DNA of 64,000 nt from Pseudomonas linyingensis. GTDB taxonomy: Bacteria; Pseudomonadota; Gammaproteobacteria; Pseudomonadales; Pseudomonadaceae. Positions within the stretch are counted from its first letter, which is position 1, and each line of letters starts with the position of its first letter. A program made the translations under genes and the position numbers. This document shows, piece after piece, positions 16,767 through 26,673 of this stretch. The DNA lies in NCBI RefSeq assembly GCF_900109175.1, contig NZ_FNZE01000003.1, positions 297,502 to 361,501 of the forward strand, written 5' to 3'. The notes under the pieces are model-generated. The model had not been told where the DNA came from, made no database searches, and saw only the letters and a program-made list of their open reading frames with translations.

Positions 16767-17543
16767 ATGGAGTTCGATAACATCCAGATAGAGGTCCAGG
16801 GGGCGGTCGGTCTGATCCGCCTGCATCGGCCAGAGGTCTACAACGCGCTGAACGGCGCGCTGATGCGCGAGCTGGGTGCCGCCTTGCGTCTTTTCGAGCG
16901 TGAAACGGACATTCGCTGCATGGTCATCACCGGCAGCGACAAGGCCTTCGCCGCGGGTGCGGACATCTCCGAGCTGCAGTTCAAGACCTTCTCCGACGTC
17001 TATCTGGAGAACTTCGTGACCGCCAGCTGGGAGGAGGTGACCCGCTGCCGCAAGCCGGTGATCGCTGCGGTGGCTGGGTTGGCGCTGGGCGGTGGCTGCG
17101 AGCTGGCGATGATGTGCGACTTCATCATCGCCGCCGACAACGCCCGCTTCGGCCAGCCGGAGGTCAAGGTCGGCACCATGCCGGGCGCCGGTGGCACCCA
17201 GCGGCTGACCCGCGCCATCGGCAAGGCCAAGGCCATGGACATGTGCCTGACCGGACGCACCCTGGATGCCCAGGAAGCGTTGAGCTACGGCCTGGTCAGC
17301 CGGGTGGTGCCGTTGGACCGGCTGCTGGACGAGGCACTGACCGCCGCCGCGCAGATCGCCAGCTACTCCGGCATGGCGGTGCGCCTGAACAAGGAGGCGG
17401 TCGACCGCGCCTTCGAGACCACCCTCGCCGAGGGCGTGGAGTTCGAGCGTCGCCTGATGCACGCCAGCTTCGGTTCCGAGGACCAGAAGGAAGGCATGCA
17501 GGCCTTCGTGCAGAAGCGCAAGCCGCTGTGGCGGCACCGCTGA
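16767..17543 (+). CDS. badK: Enoyl-CoA hydratase, probable cyclohex-1-ene-1-carboxyl-CoA hydratase
   Basis: This 258-residue crotonase hydrates an enoyl-CoA. Both catalytic glutamates are present, in LALGGGCELAM and FGQPEVKVGTMPGAGGTQR. AFAAGADISEL forms the oxyanion segment. The ATG at 16767 follows GAGGAG by 6 nt. It begins the plus-strand operon divergent from aliA. With badH and badI opposite, the expected substrate is cyclohex-1-ene-1-carboxyl-CoA. A general short-chain hydratase is the alternative. Confidence 0.8.
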   Translation: MEFDNIQIEVQGAVGLIRLHRPEVYNALNGALMRELGAALRLFERETDIRCMVITGSDKAFAAGADISELQFKTFSDVYLENFVTASWEEVTRCRKPVIAAVAGLALGGGCELAMMCDFIIAADNARFGQPEVKVGTMPGAGGTQRLTRAIGKAKAMDMCLTGRTLDAQEALSYGLVSRVVPLDRLLDEALTAAAQIASYSGMAVRLNKEAVDRAFETTLAEGVEFERRLMHASFGSEDQKEGMQAFVQKRKPLWRHR

Positions 17544-17571
17544 GCCGCACGCTGCACCGACTCCGCCGCAC

Positions 17572-17582
17572 AACAACAAGAA
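17572..17582 (+). promoter_or_regulatory. Candidate Crc/Hfq motif upstream of the second crotonase
   Basis: AACAACAAGAA lies 31 nt before the ATG at 17614 and ahead of the AGGAG ribosome-binding site. It fits AAnAAnAA. Confidence 0.5.
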
Positions 17583-17613
17583 CGCAGGCCCACGAGCCTG
17601 CAGGAGCTGAACA

Positions 17614-18477
17614 ATGCCATCCCCAGTGCAGTTCTCCCGCCAGGGCGCCATCGCCCTGATCACGGTCGACAATCCCCCGGTCAACGCCCTCGGCCACGCC
17701 CTGCGCGCCGCCCTGCTGGAGGCCTTCCGCGCGGCCGAAACCGACGACGCGGTGCAGGCTGTGGTGCTCTGCTGCGCCGGCCGCACCTTCATCGCCGGGG
17801 CGGACATCCGCGAGTTCGGCCAGACCCCGCAGGCGCCACTGCTACCGGAGCTGGTCGAGGCCATCGAGGCGTGCAGCAAGCCCAGCGTCGCCGCGATCCA
17901 CGGCTCGGCCCTCGGCGGCGGGCTGGAAGTGGCCATGGCCTGCCACTACCGCATCGCCCGCGACGACGCGGCCATCGGTCTGCCGGAAGTCCGGCTCGGA
18001 CTGATCCCCGGCGCCGGCGGCACCCAGCGCCTGCCGCGCCTGGTCGGCGTGGCCCGCGCCCTGCGCATGATCACCAGCGGCGCGGCCATCGGCACCGCCG
18101 AGGCGCTGGCCTGCGGGCTGGTCGACGACTGGTTCGAAGGTGAGGCGCAGGCCGCCGGGCTGGCCTTCGCCGCGCGCCTGCTGGCCGAGCAGCGCGGACC
18201 GCGGCGCAGCGGCGAGCGCCGCGACCAGCTGCAGGCCGACGACGTTGCGGGGCTGTTCGCCGCCAAGCGCGCCGAGGTGGAGCAGCAGATGCCCGGATCG
18301 TTCGCGGCGCAGCGCGCCATCGCCGCCATCAAGGCCGCCACCCGGCTGCCGCTGGCCGAGGGCCTCAAGCGCGAGCGCGCGCTGTTCGAGGAGTGCCTGC
18401 AGTCGCCGCAGCGCGCCGCGCTGGTGGAAGCCTTCTTTGCCGAGCGCGCCGCGCGCAAGGCTCAATCGGCCGCCTGA
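17614..18477 (+). CDS. Enoyl-CoA hydratase (second crotonase; pimeloyl-CoA beta-oxidation candidate)
   Basis: This 287-residue crotonase has FIAGADIREFG, ALGGGLEVAMAC and IGLPEVRLGLIPGAGGTQRLPR, keeping both catalytic Glu residues. It resembles the N-terminal hydratase domain of multifunctional FadB/PimF proteins, including the extra helical tail after residue 200. A separate 3-hydroxyacyl-CoA dehydrogenase is encoded at 22626, so the two may do as separate proteins what PimF does as a fusion: hydrate 2,3-dehydropimeloyl-CoA and oxidise the product. AGGAG lies 8 nt before the ATG. Confidence 0.82.
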   Translation: MPSPVQFSRQGAIALITVDNPPVNALGHALRAALLEAFRAAETDDAVQAVVLCCAGRTFIAGADIREFGQTPQAPLLPELVEAIEACSKPSVAAIHGSALGGGLEVAMACHYRIARDDAAIGLPEVRLGLIPGAGGTQRLPRLVGVARALRMITSGAAIGTAEALACGLVDDWFEGEAQAAGLAFAARLLAEQRGPRRSGERRDQLQADDVAGLFAAKRAEVEQQMPGSFAAQRAIAAIKAATRLPLAEGLKRERALFEECLQSPQRAALVEAFFAERAARKAQSAA

Positions 18478-18524
18478 TCCCAGTCACCGCGGGCGGCCCC
18501 GCCGCCATCAATCGAGGAGTCTCC

Positions 18525-19706
18525 ATGGACATCAACTACAGCGCGGAAGAACTCGCCTTCCGCGACCAGGTGCGCGAGTTCCTGCGCGCCGAACTGCCCG
18601 CGGACATCGCCGAGCGGGTGCGCCTCGGCAAGCACCTGAGCAAGAACGACCACCAGCGCTGGCAGCGCATCCTCAATACCCGCGGCTGGTATGCCGCCAA
18701 CTGGCCGGTGGAGTTCGGTGGCACCGGCTGGAGCGTGGTGCACAAGCACATCTTCGAGGAGGAGTGCGCCGCCTTCGGTGCGCCGCGGCTGATCTCCTTC
18801 GGCGTCAACATGGTCGCCCCGGTGATCATCAAGTTCGGCAGCGCCGAGCAAAAGGCCTACTACCTGCCGCGCATCCTCGACGGCAGCGACTGGTGGTGCC
18901 AGGGCTACTCCGAGCCGGGCGCCGGTTCCGACCTGTCCTCACTGAAGACCCGCGGGGTGCGCGAGGGCGACCACTACGTGGTCAACGGCCAGAAGACCTG
19001 GACAACCCTCGGCCAGCACGCCAACAAGATCTTCTGCCTGGTGCGCACCGACCCGCAGGCCCAGCAGCAGCGCGGCATTTCCTTCCTGCTGATCGACATG
19101 GCCACGCCCGGCATCAGCGTGCGGCCGATCATCACCCTCGATGGCGAGCACGAGGTCAACGAGGTGTTCTTCGACAACGTGCGGGTGCCGGTGGCCAACC
19201 TGGTCGGCGAGGCGAACCAGGGCTGGACCTGCGCCAAGTACCTGCTCAGCCACGAACGCACCGGCCAGGCCGGCATCGGCATCTCCAAGGCCGCGCTGGC
19301 CCACCTCAAGCAGGTCGCCGCCCGCGAGGGGCGCCTCGACGACCCGCTGCTGCGCGCGCAGATCGCCGAGGTGGAGATGCAGCTGATGGCCATCGAGGTC
19401 AGCACCCTACGCATCCTCGCCGCTGCCCAGGCCGGCGGTGTGCCGGGCGCGGAAAGCTCGATCCTCAAGATCAAGGGCTCGGAAATCCGCCAGGCGATCA
19501 GCCACCTGCTGCGCAAGGTCATCGGCCCCTGCGCGCTGCCGTTCCTCGAGGACGAGCTGGATCCGGCGTTTGCCGGTGCGCCGCTGCACGCCGACTACGC
19601 CGCCGGCCCGGCCAGCCAGTACTTAAACCTGCGCAAGCTGTCGATCTACGGCGGCTCCAACGAAATCCAGAAGAACATCATCGCCAAGATGATCCTCGAT
19701 CTGTAG
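18525..19706 (+). CDS. pimC: Acyl-CoA dehydrogenase large subunit, probable pimeloyl-CoA dehydrogenase
   Basis: This 393-residue FAD acyl-CoA dehydrogenase has QGYSEPGAGSDLSSLKT and VNGQKTWTTLGQHA. The C-terminal motif reads YGGSNEIQKNIIAK, so the usual YEGT glutamate is Gly. A Glu in LLSHERTG (Glu244) sits where heteromeric dehydrogenases of the FadE26/ChsE4 type place the base. It is followed after 11 bp by a second dehydrogenase gene, as in pimC-pimD. GAGGAG precedes the ATG. The substrate is inferred from the pathway. Confidence 0.82.
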   Translation: MDINYSAEELAFRDQVREFLRAELPADIAERVRLGKHLSKNDHQRWQRILNTRGWYAANWPVEFGGTGWSVVHKHIFEEECAAFGAPRLISFGVNMVAPVIIKFGSAEQKAYYLPRILDGSDWWCQGYSEPGAGSDLSSLKTRGVREGDHYVVNGQKTWTTLGQHANKIFCLVRTDPQAQQQRGISFLLIDMATPGISVRPIITLDGEHEVNEVFFDNVRVPVANLVGEANQGWTCAKYLLSHERTGQAGIGISKAALAHLKQVAAREGRLDDPLLRAQIAEVEMQLMAIEVSTLRILAAAQAGGVPGAESSILKIKGSEIRQAISHLLRKVIGPCALPFLEDELDPAFAGAPLHADYAAGPASQYLNLRKLSIYGGSNEIQKNIIAKMILDL

Positions 19707-19717
19707 GAGAGCACCCC

Positions 19718-20860
19718 ATGGACTTCAAATTGACCGAAGAGCAGCAGATGCTGCAGGACACCGTGGCCCGTCTGGTGCGCGACAGCTACGGCTTCGAGCA
19801 GCGCGAGCATTTCTACCGCAGCGAGCCCGGATTCAGCCGCGAGTTCTGGCAGCAGTTGGGCGAGCTGGGCCTCTGCGGCATGCCCTTCAGCGAGGCCCAC
19901 GGCGGCTTCGGCGGCAGCGGCGTGGACAACATGCTGATCATGACCGAGCTGGGCCGCGGCCTGTGCCTGGAGCCCTACCTGCAGTCGCAGATCCACGCCG
20001 GCGGCCTGCTCCAGCAGCTGGGCAGCGTCGAGCAGCTCGAACGGCTGCTGCCGGTGTTGATCAGCGGCGAGCTGCAGCTGGCGGTCGCCCTAGAGGAGCG
20101 GCAGAGCCACTACCAGCTACTCGACGTGCAGACCCGCGCCGAGCGGGTCGACGGTGGCTGGGAGCTGAGCGGGCGCAAGGTGGTGGTGATCGGCGGGCAC
20201 AGCGCCGGGATGCTGCTGGTCTCGGCGCGTACGCGCGGCGAAGCGCGCGACGAGCAGGGCATCTCGCTGTTTCTGGTCGATCCCCAGGCCGAGGGACTGA
20301 GCCGCAAGGTCTACCCGACCATCGACGGCCCTAAGGCCTGTGACCTGTTCCTCGAGCGCGTGCTGGTACGCGATACCGATCTGCTCGGCGAGCCGGGCCA
20401 GGCGCTGGCGGCGCTGCGCTACCAGCAGGGCCGCGCCATCGCCGCCCAGTGCGCCGAGGCCATCGGCAGCATGCAGGAGGCCTGCCAGCTGACCCTCGAC
20501 TACCTGAAGACCCGCCAGCAGTTCGGCAAGCCGATCGGCAAGTTCCAGGCCCTGCAGCACCGCATGGTCGACATGCGTACCGAACTGGAACTGGCCACTT
20601 CCATGGCCATCCTCGCCGCCTGCGTGGCAGACCAGGCCGACAGCCTGGAGCGCAGCCGGCGCCTGGCCGCCGCCAAGTTCATCGTCACCCGCGCCGCGCG
20701 CTTCATCGCCGAGCAGGCGATCCAGCTGCACGGCGGCATCGGCATGACCTGGGAATACAACCTGGCCCACCACGCCAAGCGCCTGGTAATGCTCAGCCAC
20801 CAGCTGGGCGATGACGACCATCACCTGAGTGCCTACGCCGAGCTGCTGCACAGCGCCTGA
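19718..20860 (+). CDS. pimD: Acyl-CoA dehydrogenase small subunit, probable pimeloyl-CoA dehydrogenase
   Basis: This 380-residue acyl-CoA dehydrogenase homologue is a weaker match to the classic motifs. Its N-terminus ([20 protein letters not shown]) and C-terminus ([18 protein letters not shown]) are typical. The substrate loop is degenerate ([14 protein letters not shown] in place of TEPxxGSD), and the Glu of YEGT is absent. This is the pattern of the partner chain in two-gene dehydrogenases, where one chain gives the base and the other helps bind FAD. It follows the large-subunit gene by 11 bp. Confidence 0.82.
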   Translation: MDFKLTEEQQMLQDTVARLVRDSYGFEQREHFYRSEPGFSREFWQQLGELGLCGMPFSEAHGGFGGSGVDNMLIMTELGRGLCLEPYLQSQIHAGGLLQQLGSVEQLERLLPVLISGELQLAVALEERQSHYQLLDVQTRAERVDGGWELSGRKVVVIGGHSAGMLLVSARTRGEARDEQGISLFLVDPQAEGLSRKVYPTIDGPKACDLFLERVLVRDTDLLGEPGQALAALRYQQGRAIAAQCAEAIGSMQEACQLTLDYLKTRQQFGKPIGKFQALQHRMVDMRTELELATSMAILAACVADQADSLERSRRLAAAKFIVTRAARFIAEQAIQLHGGIGMTWEYNLAHHAKRLVMLSHQLGDDDHHLSAYAELLHSA

Positions 20861-20888
20861 ATTCCACCCAAGACCCGAGGACAACAAG

Positions 20889-21638
20889 ATGAAGATACTG
20901 GTCGCGGTAAAAAGAGTGGTCGACTACAACGTCAAGGTCCGCGTCAAGGCGGACGGCTCCGGCGTCGACCTCGCCAACGTCAAGATGGCGATGAACCCCT
21001 TCTGCGAGATCGCCGTGGAAGAAGCGGTGCGCCTCAAGGAGAAGGGCATCGCCAGCGAGGTGGTGGTGGTCAGCATCGGCAGCAGTGCTGCCCAGGAACA
21101 GCTGCGCACCGCGCTGGCCCTCGGCGCCGACCGCGCCGTGCTGGTGGAAAGCAATGACGAGCTGGGCCCGCTGGCCGTCGCCAAGTTGCTCAAGGCCGTG
21201 GTGGATAAAGAGCAGCCGCAGCTGGTGATCCTCGGTAAGCAGGCCATCGACAGCGACAACAACCAGACCGGGCAGATGCTCGCCGCGCTCTGCGGCTTCG
21301 CCCAGGGCACCTTCGCCTCCAGGGTGGAGGTCGCCGGCGATCAGCTCAACGTCACCCGCGAGATCGACGGCGGCCTGCAGACCGTCGCGCTCAAGCTGCC
21401 CGCCATCGTCACCACCGACCTGCGCCTCAACGAGCCGCGCTACGCATCCTTGCCCAACATCATGAAGGCCAAGAAGAAGCCGCTCGATGTGGTCACTCCC
21501 GATGCGCTGGGCGTGTCCACCGCCTCCACGGTGAAGGTGCTCAAGGTCGAGGCGCCGGCCGCACGCAGCGCCGGGATCAAGGTTGGCTCGGTCGCCGAGC
21601 TGGTGGAAAAACTCAAGAACGAAGCGAAGGTGATCTGA
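20889..21638 (+). CDS. etfB: Electron transfer flavoprotein beta subunit
   Basis: This 249-residue ETF beta chain starts [20 protein letters not shown] and has [26 protein letters not shown] and [20 protein letters not shown], the AMP-binding signature. It accepts electrons from the acyl-CoA dehydrogenases encoded on both sides and passes them to ETF-quinone oxidoreductase. The downstream etfA overlaps its stop. Pseudomonads usually have another etfBA locus, so this is probably a pathway-dedicated pair. Confidence 0.95.
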   Translation: MKILVAVKRVVDYNVKVRVKADGSGVDLANVKMAMNPFCEIAVEEAVRLKEKGIASEVVVVSIGSSAAQEQLRTALALGADRAVLVESNDELGPLAVAKLLKAVVDKEQPQLVILGKQAIDSDNNQTGQMLAALCGFAQGTFASRVEVAGDQLNVTREIDGGLQTVALKLPAIVTTDLRLNEPRYASLPNIMKAKKKPLDVVTPDALGVSTASTVKVLKVEAPAARSAGIKVGSVAELVEKLKNEAKVI

Positions 21639-22567
21639 TGGCCATCCTGGTACTCGCAGAGCACAACAACGCCGCCCTGGCCGCGGCGACCCTGAACACT
21701 GTGTCCGCTGCCCAGCAGATTGGTGGTGATATCCATGTGCTGGTCGCCGGTGCTGGTTGCGCCGCGGTGGCCACCGCCGCCGCCCAGGTCGCCGGCGTGG
21801 CCAAGGTACTGGTTGCCGACCACGCCGCCTATGCCAACCAGCTGCCGGAAAATCTCGCGCTGCTGATTGCCGAGCTGGGCAAGAATTACAGCCACGTGCT
21901 GGCCGCCGCCACCACCAACGGCAAGAACGTCCTGCCGCGCGTGGCCGCGCTGCTCGACGTCGATCAGATCTCCGAGATCGTCAAGGTTATCGACGCCGAC
22001 ACCTTCCAGCGGCCGATCTATGCCGGCAACGCCATCGCCACCGTGCAGTCCAGCGCGGCGGTCAAGGTGATCAGCGTGCGCGGCACCGGCTTCGACGCCG
22101 TGGCCGCCAGCGGTGGCTCGGCCAGCATCGAGGCCATCGCCAGCGTCACTGATGCCGGCATCTCCGCCTTCGTCGGCGAGGAAGTCGCCAAGTCCGAACG
22201 TCCCGAGCTGACTTCCGCCAAGGTCATCGTCTCCGGCGGCCGCGGCATGCAGAACGGTGACAACTTCCAGCTGCTCTACGGCGTTGCCGACAAGCTCGGC
22301 GCCGCCGTCGGTGCCTCGCGCGCGGCGGTGGATGCCGGTTTCGTGCCCAACGACATGCAGGTCGGCCAGACCGGCAAGATCGTCGCGCCGCAGCTGTACA
22401 TCGCCGTGGGCATCTCCGGTGCCATCCAGCACCTGGCCGGCATGAAGGACTCCAAGGTGATCGTGGCGATCAACAAGGACGAGGAGGCGCCGATCTTCCA
22501 GGTGGCCGACTACGGTCTGGTTGGCGACCTGTTTGAGGCGGTGCCGGAGCTGGAAGCCCAGCTCTGA
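21638..22567 (+). CDS. etfA: Electron transfer flavoprotein alpha subunit
   Basis: This 309-residue ETF alpha chain holds the FAD site. [60 protein letters not shown] and [18 protein letters not shown] are the standard C-terminal FAD motifs. The ATG overlaps the etfB stop by one base (TGATG), indicating coupled translation. Confidence 0.95.
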   Translation: MAILVLAEHNNAALAAATLNTVSAAQQIGGDIHVLVAGAGCAAVATAAAQVAGVAKVLVADHAAYANQLPENLALLIAELGKNYSHVLAAATTNGKNVLPRVAALLDVDQISEIVKVIDADTFQRPIYAGNAIATVQSSAAVKVISVRGTGFDAVAASGGSASIEAIASVTDAGISAFVGEEVAKSERPELTSAKVIVSGGRGMQNGDNFQLLYGVADKLGAAVGASRAAVDAGFVPNDMQVGQTGKIVAPQLYIAVGISGAIQHLAGMKDSKVIVAINKDEEAPIFQVADYGLVGDLFEAVPELEAQL

Positions 22568-22579
22568 GCCGACACGATC

Positions 22580-22601
22580 TGACCGCCCGGCCGGGCGGTC
22601 A
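22580..22601 (+). terminator. Perfect palindrome between etfA and the hydroxyacyl-CoA dehydrogenase gene
   Basis: GACCGCCCGG/CCGGGCGGTC, with a flanking T/A pair, is a perfect 22-bp palindrome in the 58-bp gap. It lacks a U-tract, so it more likely acts as an RNA-processing or stabilising hairpin, or as a protein site, than as a full terminator. Confidence 0.4.
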
Positions 22602-22625
22602 TCCAGCCCAGATGAAGGAGGCAGG

Positions 22626-24134
22626 ATGTTCAAACGAATAGGCGTGATCGGCAGTGGCGCGATGGGCCGCGGCATTGCCCAGCTGTTTGCCACGGCGGGC
22701 GTCGAGGTGCTGCTGCATGACAGCCGCAGCGAGGCCATCGACCAGGCTCTGGCCTACAACCGCGACACGCTGGAGCGTGCGGCGGCCAAGGGCAAGCTGA
22801 GCCCCGAGCAGCTCGACGCGACCCTGGCGCGCATGCGCCCGGCCGAGACGCTGGCGGCGCTGGCCGACTGCGACCTGCTGATCGAGGCCATCGTGGAAAA
22901 CCTCGAGGCCAAGCAGGCATTGTTCCGGGCCCTGGAAGAGCTGGTCGCCGTCGATGCGGTGCTGGCCACCAATACCTCGTCGCTGTCGGTGACCCGCATC
23001 GCCAGCGGCTGCCGGCACCCCGAGCGGGTCGCCGGCTTCCACTTCTTCAACCCGGTGCCGCTGATGAAGATCGTCGAGGTGGTGCGCGGCGAGCGCACCG
23101 CCCCGGCGGTGATCCAGCGTCTGGCGGCACTGGCCGAGCAGGCCGGGCACTTCCCGGCGACCACCCCGGACACCCCCGGCTTCCTGGTCAACCACGCCGG
23201 GCGCGCCTACGGCACCGAGGCGCTGCGCATCCTCGCCGAGGGTGTGGCCTCGCCGGTGCAGATCGACCGCATCCTGCGCGACAGCCTGGGCTTTCGCATG
23301 GGGCCGTTCGAGCTGCTCGACCTGATCGGCCTGGACGTGACCCAGGCGGTGATGGAGTCGGTCTACCAGCAGTTCTACCAGGACCCACGCTACACGCCGT
23401 CCTATCTGGTGGCGCCGCGTCTGGCCGCCGGCCTGCTCGGGCGCAAGAGCGGCGAGGGCTTCTATCGCTACGTCGATGGGCAGGCCCAGCACGAGGCCGA
23501 ACCGGCCCCGGCGCCGGTGGCCATCGAGCGGCCGTTCTGGCTGGACAGCCGCGATAGCGCGGTGCGCGAGCAGGTCGCCGCGGTACTGGCCGCCGCCGGC
23601 GCGGTGCTGGAGGAGGGCAGCCCGCCCTCGGCGCAAGCCATCTGCCTGGTCACCCCGCTGGGCGAGGATGCCAGCAGCTGCATCGCCCGCCAGCAGTTGC
23701 CGGTGGCGCGCAGCCTGGCGCTGGAAACCCTGGCCGGCTTCGCCAAACGCCGCGTGCTGATGCGCCAGCCAGGACTCGATGCCCAGGTGCTGGCCCAGGC
23801 CCGCCAGGCGCTGGGCGCCGATGGCGTACCGGTGGAGGTGATCAACGACTCGCCGGGCTTCGTCGCCCAGCGTGTGCTGGCCGGGATCGTCAACCTCGGC
23901 TGCGAGATCGCTCAGCGGCGCATCGCCAGTCCGGCGGTGCTCGACCGCGCAGTGCAGCTGGCGCTGGGCTATCCGCACGGTCCGCTGGGCTTTGGCGAGC
24001 TGTTCGGCGCGGTGCGCGTCGAGCAGATCCTCCACGAGCTGCACGAGCAGTACCAGGAGCCGCGCTACCGGGTCAGCCCGTGGCTGCGCCGCCGCGTGCA
24101 GCTTGGCCTGCCGCTCACCACCCCGGAAGATTAG
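22626..24134 (+). CDS. 3-hydroxyacyl-CoA dehydrogenase (PaaH-like)
   Basis: This 502-residue NAD-dependent dehydrogenase has the Rossmann motif GVIGSGAMGRGIAQLF, TNTSSLSVTRIA, and the catalytic His in GFHFFNPVPLMKIVEVV. Two tandem C-terminal 3HCDH domains follow (first around PGFLVNHAGRAYGTEALRIL, second around NDSPGFVAQRVLAGIVN), as in PaaH/PhaC proteins of aromatic degradation. Here it should oxidise 3-hydroxypimeloyl-CoA. The ATG has AGGAGG 5 nt upstream. Confidence 0.88.
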   Translation: MFKRIGVIGSGAMGRGIAQLFATAGVEVLLHDSRSEAIDQALAYNRDTLERAAAKGKLSPEQLDATLARMRPAETLAALADCDLLIEAIVENLEAKQALFRALEELVAVDAVLATNTSSLSVTRIASGCRHPERVAGFHFFNPVPLMKIVEVVRGERTAPAVIQRLAALAEQAGHFPATTPDTPGFLVNHAGRAYGTEALRILAEGVASPVQIDRILRDSLGFRMGPFELLDLIGLDVTQAVMESVYQQFYQDPRYTPSYLVAPRLAAGLLGRKSGEGFYRYVDGQAQHEAEPAPAPVAIERPFWLDSRDSAVREQVAAVLAAAGAVLEEGSPPSAQAICLVTPLGEDASSCIARQQLPVARSLALETLAGFAKRRVLMRQPGLDAQVLAQARQALGADGVPVEVINDSPGFVAQRVLAGIVNLGCEIAQRRIASPAVLDRAVQLALGYPHGPLGFGELFGAVRVEQILHELHEQYQEPRYRVSPWLRRRVQLGLPLTTPED

Positions 24135-24145
24135 GAGCACTCGGC

Positions 24146-25348
24146 ATGACTGCCTATATCTACGACGGCCTGCGCTCGCCCTTCGGCCGCTACGCCGGCG
24201 CCCTGGCCTCGGTGCGACCGGACGACCTGCTGGCCGGCGTGGTCCGCGCCCTGGTGGCACGCAACCCGTTCGCCGCCGAGGTCTACGAGGACATCGTCGC
24301 CGGCTGCACCAACCAGGCCGGCGAGGACGCGCGCAACGTGGCGCGCCATGTGGGCCTGCTGACCGGCCTGCCATCGTCGGTGGGCGGGATCACCGTCAAC
24401 CGCCTGTGCGGCTCGGGACTGGCCGCCGTGATGGATGCCGCGCGCGCCGTGCGCGCCGGCGAGGGCGAGCTGTTCGTCGCCGGCGGCGTGGAAAGCATGA
24501 GCCGCGCGCCGTTCGTGCTGGCCAAGAGCGAAAGCCCGTTTGCCCGCGAGCTGCGCGCCTTCGACAGCACCATCGGCGCACGTTTTTCCAATCCGCGGGT
24601 GGAGGCGCAGTTCGGCGCTGACTCCATGCCGGAAACCGCCGACAACGTGGCGCGAGCCCTGAACATCAGCCGCGAGCAGGCCGACCGTTACGCGGCGCGC
24701 AGCCAGCAGCTGTACGCCGCGGCCGCCGAGGCCGGCTTCTACGAGGGCGAGATCCTGCCCATCGAGGTGGCGCAGGGCCGCCGGCAGCCGCCGAAGGTGG
24801 TTGCGAGTGACGAGCATCCGCGCCCGGAAAGCACCTTCGAAGCCCTGTCGCGGCTCAGCCCGCTGTTCGCCGAGGGCGTGGTCACCGCCGGCAATGCCTC
24901 CGGGGTCAACGACGGCGCCGCGGCGCTGCTGATCGGCTCGCAGGCCATCGGCGAGCGCTTCGGCTGCAAGCCGCGCGCGCGCATCCTCGCCGGCGCCATC
25001 GCCGGAGTGGAGCCGCGCCTGATGGGCCTCGGCCCGGTGCCGGCGATCGGCAAGGTGCTTGCGCGCAGCGGCCTGAGCCTGGCCGACATGGACGTCATCG
25101 AGATCAACGAGGCCTTCGCCGCCCAGGTGCTGGGTTGCACCCATGAGCTGGGGCTGGCCTGGGACGACCCGCGCCTCAACCCCAACGGCGGCGCCATCGC
25201 CCTCGGCCACCCGCTGGGAGCCTCCGGCGCACGCCTGGCGCTGACCGCGCTGCGCCAGCTGGAGCGCACCGGCGGACGCCATGCGCTGGTCAGCCTGTGC
25301 ATCGGCCTGGGCCAGGGGATTGCCTGCGTCATCGAGCGGCTCGATTGA
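24146..25348 (+). CDS. Acetyl-CoA acyltransferase (thiolase; 3-oxoacyl-CoA cleavage)
   Basis: This 400-residue thiolase has the nucleophilic Cys in [31 protein letters not shown], the His of [17 protein letters not shown], and the second Cys in [13 protein letters not shown]. It is closest in look to 3-oxoadipyl-CoA thiolases (PcaF/PaaJ), which take dicarboxylyl-CoA substrates. That suits cleavage of 3-oxopimeloyl-CoA to glutaryl-CoA and acetyl-CoA, the PimB step. It follows the dehydrogenase gene by 11 bp. Confidence 0.88.
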   Translation: MTAYIYDGLRSPFGRYAGALASVRPDDLLAGVVRALVARNPFAAEVYEDIVAGCTNQAGEDARNVARHVGLLTGLPSSVGGITVNRLCGSGLAAVMDAARAVRAGEGELFVAGGVESMSRAPFVLAKSESPFARELRAFDSTIGARFSNPRVEAQFGADSMPETADNVARALNISREQADRYAARSQQLYAAAAEAGFYEGEILPIEVAQGRRQPPKVVASDEHPRPESTFEALSRLSPLFAEGVVTAGNASGVNDGAAALLIGSQAIGERFGCKPRARILAGAIAGVEPRLMGLGPVPAIGKVLARSGLSLADMDVIEINEAFAAQVLGCTHELGLAWDDPRLNPNGGAIALGHPLGASGARLALTALRQLERTGGRHALVSLCIGLGQGIACVIERLD

Positions 25349-25388
25349 ATCCATACCCATAACAAGACCTATACCGAGGAATACCGAC

Positions 25389-26570
25389 ATGGCCAACAAG
25401 GCAAGCTTCAACTGGGAAGACCCGCTGCTGCTCGACCAGCAACTCAGCGAAGAAGAGCGCATGGTGCAGGACAGCGCCCGCAAGTTCGCCGCCGACCGCC
25501 TGGCGCCGCGGGTGCTGGAAGCCTTCCGTAACGAATACACCGACCCGGCGATCTTCCGCGAGATGGGCGAGACCGGCCTGCTCGGCGCGACTATCCCGGT
25601 CGAGTACGGTGGCAGCGGCCTCAACTACGTGTGCTATGGGCTGATCGCTCGCGAGGTCGAGCGCATCGACTCCGGTTACCGCTCGATGCTGAGCGTGCAG
25701 TCCTCGCTGGTAATGGTGCCGATCAACGAGTTCGGCAGCGAGGCGCAGAAGCAGAAGTACCTGCCCAGGCTGGCCAGCGGCGAGTGGATCGGCTGCTTCG
25801 GCCTGACCGAGCCCAACCACGGCTCCGACCCGGGCTCGATGATCACCCGCGCCAAGAAGGTCGACGGCGGCTACCGGTTGACCGGCAGCAAGATGTGGAT
25901 CACCAACAGCCCGATCGCCGACGTGTTCGTGGTGTGGGCCAAGGACGACGCCGGCGACATCCGCGGCTTCGTGCTGGAGAAGGGCTGGGCCGGCCTGAGC
26001 GCCCCGGCGATCCACGGCAAGGTCGGCCTGCGCGCCTCGATCACCGGCGAGATCGTCATGGACAACGTGTTCGTCCCCGAGGAGAACATGTTCCCCGAGG
26101 TGCGCGGCCTCAAGGGTCCGTTCACCTGCCTGAACTCGGCGCGCTACGGCATCGCCTGGGGCGCGCTGGGCGCCGCCGAGGCCTGCTGGCACACCGCCCG
26201 TCAGTACACCCTGGACCGCCAGCAGTTCGGCCGCCCGCTGGCCGCCAACCAGCTGATCCAGAAGAAGCTGGCCGACATGCAGACCGAGATCACCCTGGCC
26301 CTGCAGGGCTGCCTGCGCCTGGGCCGGATGAAGGACGAGGGCATCGCGGCGGTGGAGATCACCTCGATCATGAAGCGCAACAGCTGTGGCAAGTCGCTGG
26401 ACATCGCCCGCCTGGCCCGCGACATGCTCGGCGGCAACGGCATCAGCGACGAGTTCGGTGTGGCGCGCCATCTGGTCAACCTCGAGGTGGTCAACACCTA
26501 CGAGGGCACCCACGACGTACATGCGCTGATCCTCGGTCGCGCACAGACCGGCATCCAAGCCTTCTACTGA
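25389..26570 (+). CDS. gcdH: Glutaryl-CoA dehydrogenase
   Basis: This 393-residue enzyme oxidises and decarboxylates glutaryl-CoA to crotonyl-Co[15 protein letters not shown], the substrate-binding Arg in [17 protein letters not shown], and [20 protein letters not shown] with the catalytic Glu are the GcdH hallmarks. Glutaryl-CoA is the product of one beta-oxidation round on pimeloyl-CoA, so it completes the pathway. A good intrinsic terminator follows at 26584. Confidence 0.95.
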   Translation: MANKASFNWEDPLLLDQQLSEEERMVQDSARKFAADRLAPRVLEAFRNEYTDPAIFREMGETGLLGATIPVEYGGSGLNYVCYGLIAREVERIDSGYRSMLSVQSSLVMVPINEFGSEAQKQKYLPRLASGEWIGCFGLTEPNHGSDPGSMITRAKKVDGGYRLTGSKMWITNSPIADVFVVWAKDDAGDIRGFVLEKGWAGLSAPAIHGKVGLRASITGEIVMDNVFVPEENMFPEVRGLKGPFTCLNSARYGIAWGALGAAEACWHTARQYTLDRQQFGRPLAANQLIQKKLADMQTEITLALQGCLRLGRMKDEGIAAVEITSIMKRNSCGKSLDIARLARDMLGGNGISDEFGVARHLVNLEVVNTYEGTHDVHALILGRAQTGIQAFY

Positions 26571-26583
26571 GTGCCACAGGGCA

Positions 26584-26617
26584 GGGGGCCGGGTCACCCG
26601 CCGGCTCCCGCCTTTTT
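26584..26617 (+). terminator. Intrinsic terminator after gcdH
   Basis: GGGGGCCGG/CCGGCTCCC forms a 9-bp stem (one G-U pair) with an 8-nt loop. GCC and five T follow. It ends the badK-to-gcdH operon. Confidence 0.8.
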
Positions 26618-26673
26618 GCCCATGCACGGGGCTGGTCGGCGAGGGCCGAAGTACGGCACAGTCGCAGGCCGAC

